Source: Clostridiales bacterium UBA1742 (lineage in GTDB: Bacteria > Bacillota > Clostridia > TANB77 > CAG-508). From it: a DNA stretch of 17,470 nucleotides. Under the pieces are notes generated by a model. It was not told where the DNA came from, did no database searches, and saw nothing but the letters and a program-made list of their open reading frames with translations. Shown here piece by piece: positions 15,668 through 17,470 of this stretch. The stretch covers positions 1 through 17,470 of the forward strand of contig DCHW01000065.1 of NCBI GenBank assembly GCA_002314935.1, given 5' to 3'. Positions within the stretch are counted from its first letter, which is position 1; each line of letters begins with the position of its first letter. The translations under genes and the position numbers were made by a program.

Positions 15668-17362
15668 TTAATAATTTACTGATTTCATAATATCTTTTAT
15701 ATTTATTTGAATATTTTTTTCTCCTGCATAAACATTTAGTTCTATACTACCTACAATATCAATTTTATCTCCCAAATGGTATTCTTCTGATAAATAACCT
15801 AAATTAAATCCAATCGCATTTATAATATTATTATCATCCTTTAATGTTAATTTTAAATGTTTACCTTCTGATAAAGACCTAATTGAATCTATTTTTAAAT
15901 TTTTAAATAAAAACAATGGCATTTTATTTTTTACACCAAAAGGTTCGAGTTTTTCTAATTCATTTATTATATCTTCCGAAAAATCCTTAATTGAAAGTAT
16001 ATCATCAATTTTTATTACCTGAGTAATTTGTTTTACTTCTTGACTTTCAGCAATTTTTTCGAAATTATTTTTAAACTCTTGATACATTTCTTTTTTTAAA
16101 GAAAGTCCAACTGCCATTTCATGTCCACCATATTTTTCTAAAAACATATTTGTTTTAACTAATGCATCGTGTAAATCAAATCCAGCTATACTTCTTCCAG
16201 AGCCTTTTCCTTCATCACCTTCAAAACTTATTAAAATTGTTGGCTTATAGAATTTTTCTGTTAATTTTGATGCAACTATACCAATAACACCATGATGCCA
16301 ATTTTCACCAGATAAAACAATGGCATTTAAATTTTGTATGTCATATTTTTCTAATTCATGTAATGCTTCTTCAAAAATTTCTTTTTCTGTAATTTGTCTT
16401 TGAATATTATAACTATTTAATTCATCTGTTATTTTAATTACATCATCTAAATTATCTGTTAGAAATAGTTTAACAGCGTCTTCTTGATGTCCCATTCTTC
16501 CACACGCATTTATTCTAGGAGCCACACCAAATGAAACTGTATTTGAATCTATTTTTTTATAACCAGATTCTAATATTATTTGTCTTAAACCTAAATTTTT
16601 AGTTTGCTTTATTAACTTTAATCCTAATTTTGCAATAACTCTATTTTCATCTATTAATGGAACTATATCCGAAATTGTTCCAACACATACAATATCAAGA
16701 TATTTTAAATATTCCTTTGCATCTAAATTTAAACTAATCGAAATTGCTTGTATTAATTTAAAAACAACTCCACAACCAGCTAATTCTCTAAATGGATATT
16801 CATTATCTTTTCTTTTGGCATCTATAACCGCATAAGCATTTGGCAGTGTATCCAAAGCTTCGTGGTGATCTGTTATAATTGTTTCTATTCCCAATTTGTT
16901 TGCATATTCTACTTCATCTATACTAGAAATACCACAATCTACAGTAATCATAAGCGAATATTTATCCTTTATTGTTGTCTCAATAGCAGTTTTATTTAAT
17001 CCATACCCATCTTTTAATCTGTTTGGTATATACCAATCTGTTTCTAATCCTCTTTCTTTTAAAAACTTTTTTAGTACTGTTGTACTAGTTATTCCATCAA
17101 CATCGTAATCACCATAAATAATTACTTTTTCTTTATTATTAATTGCCATTATAATTCTCTCTACCGCTTTTGACATATCAGGCAATAAAAACGGATCATA
17201 AAAATCATTCCTTGTTGGATTTAAAAAAGTTTCTATTTTATTTTCATCCACTATACCTCTATTTAACAAAATTTTTGATAATAAATTAGATATATTGAAT
17301 TTATTCGATATTTTCTCTATCTTTGTTTCATCAATATCATAAAATTCCCATTTTTTATTCAT
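15668..17362 (-). CDS. recJ: Single-stranded-DNA exonuclease RecJ
   Basis: A 5'-3' single-strand exonuclease of recombination and mismatch repair. The 564-residue protein has the DHH domain with IIYGDYDVDG (D85, D87, D89), VDCG (about 141) and TDHHEA (D165, H166, H167). The DHHA1 domain follows with NWHHGVIGIVASKL, GSGRSIAGFDLHDAL and the GGHEMAVGLS motif, and then a C-terminal OB-fold (about 450-560). TAGGAG precedes the ATG. Upstream, at 17363-17470, the - strand holds a TATAAT-like box in very AT-rich sequence, too weak to call a promoter. Four CGG triplets in this gene are all out of frame, and the reading frame is unbroken. Confidence 0.97.
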   Translation of the reverse strand: MNKKWEFYDIDETKIEKISNKFNISNLLSKILLNRGIVDENKIETFLNPTRNDFYDPFLLPDMSKAVERIIMAINNKEKVIIYGDYDVDGITSTTVLKKFLKERGLETDWYIPNRLKDGYGLNKTAIETTIKDKYSLMITVDCGISSIDEVEYANKLGIETIITDHHEALDTLPNAYAVIDAKRKDNEYPFRELAGCGVVFKLIQAISISLNLDAKEYLKYLDIVCVGTISDIVPLIDENRVIAKLGLKLIKQTKNLGLRQIILESGYKKIDSNTVSFGVAPRINACGRMGHQEDAVKLFLTDNLDDVIKITDELNSYNIQRQITEKEIFEEALHELEKYDIQNLNAIVLSGENWHHGVIGIVASKLTEKFYKPTILISFEGDEGKGSGRSIAGFDLHDALVKTNMFLEKYGGHEMAVGLSLKKEMYQEFKNNFEKIAESQEVKQITQVIKIDDILSIKDFSEDIINELEKLEPFGVKNKMPLFLFKNLKIDSIRSLSEGKHLKLTLKDDNNIINAIGFNLGYLSEEYHLGDKIDIVGSIELNVYAGEKNIQINIKDIMKSVNY

Positions 17363-17470
17363 ACTTTCTCCTAAAAATAAACATTTGTATAATTATATAT
17401 CTTTTTTCACTTTTTTAAAAGGGATTTTATATTTTTCTTAATTTATTTTTGTAGGTTAGTCAATGATGTG

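Overview
This is a very AT-rich window from a low-GC Firmicutes chromosome, most likely an uncultured-type Clostridia. The gene content points there: spoIIP, sleB, an asp23/DUF2273/amaP block, nusB-xseA-xseB, and a bifunctional Rel next to recJ. Strong AGGAGG-type ribosome binding sites fit this. Apart from one M23 peptidase gene at the left edge (+ strand), all genes are on the - strand and tightly packed. No tRNA, rRNA, CRISPR or mobile element was seen, and there is no gene-free stretch over 300 bases.

Layout on the - strand, in transcription order from right to left: recJ; rel (relA/spoT type); an MBL-fold hydrolase; hisS; spoIIP; asp23; amaP; a DUF2273 gene; nusB; xseA; a secreted hypothetical protein; xseB; fhs; a bidirectional terminator; sleB; a promoter; yqeG; a prepilin peptidase; a M24 peptidase; efp; a CD1247-like zinc-ribbon protein; and a terminator lying inside the 3' end of the convergent M23 gene.

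The outstanding feature is recoding. Seven of the 18 genes (M23 peptidase, prepilin peptidase, yqeG, sleB, xseA, MBL hydrolase, rel) are interrupted in frame, at nine places in total. Every break has the same cause. The reading frame meets a CGG codon, and skipping one base, so that C-GGN is read as GGN (Gly), restores a full-length family-typical protein. Conversely, every in-frame CGG codon I can find on a coding strand is one of these nine sites. None is found as ordinary arginine. CGT, CGC, CGA, AGA and AGG are all used as Arg without any shift, and many out-of-frame CGG triplets cause no break. This looks like systematic +1 frameshifting, or quadruplet CGGN decoding as glycine, at an otherwise unassigned CGG codon. 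The restored glycines lie in conserved motifs: GxGD of prepilin peptidase, GHG of the MBL enzyme, RGGGS of XseA, TGRAKH and LGVVH of Rel. In yqeG and the MBL gene the shifted frame also runs up to the ribosome binding site of the next gene, giving normal operon spacing. A shared sequencing artefact cannot be fully excluded from the sequence alone, but the phase and codon specificity argue against it.
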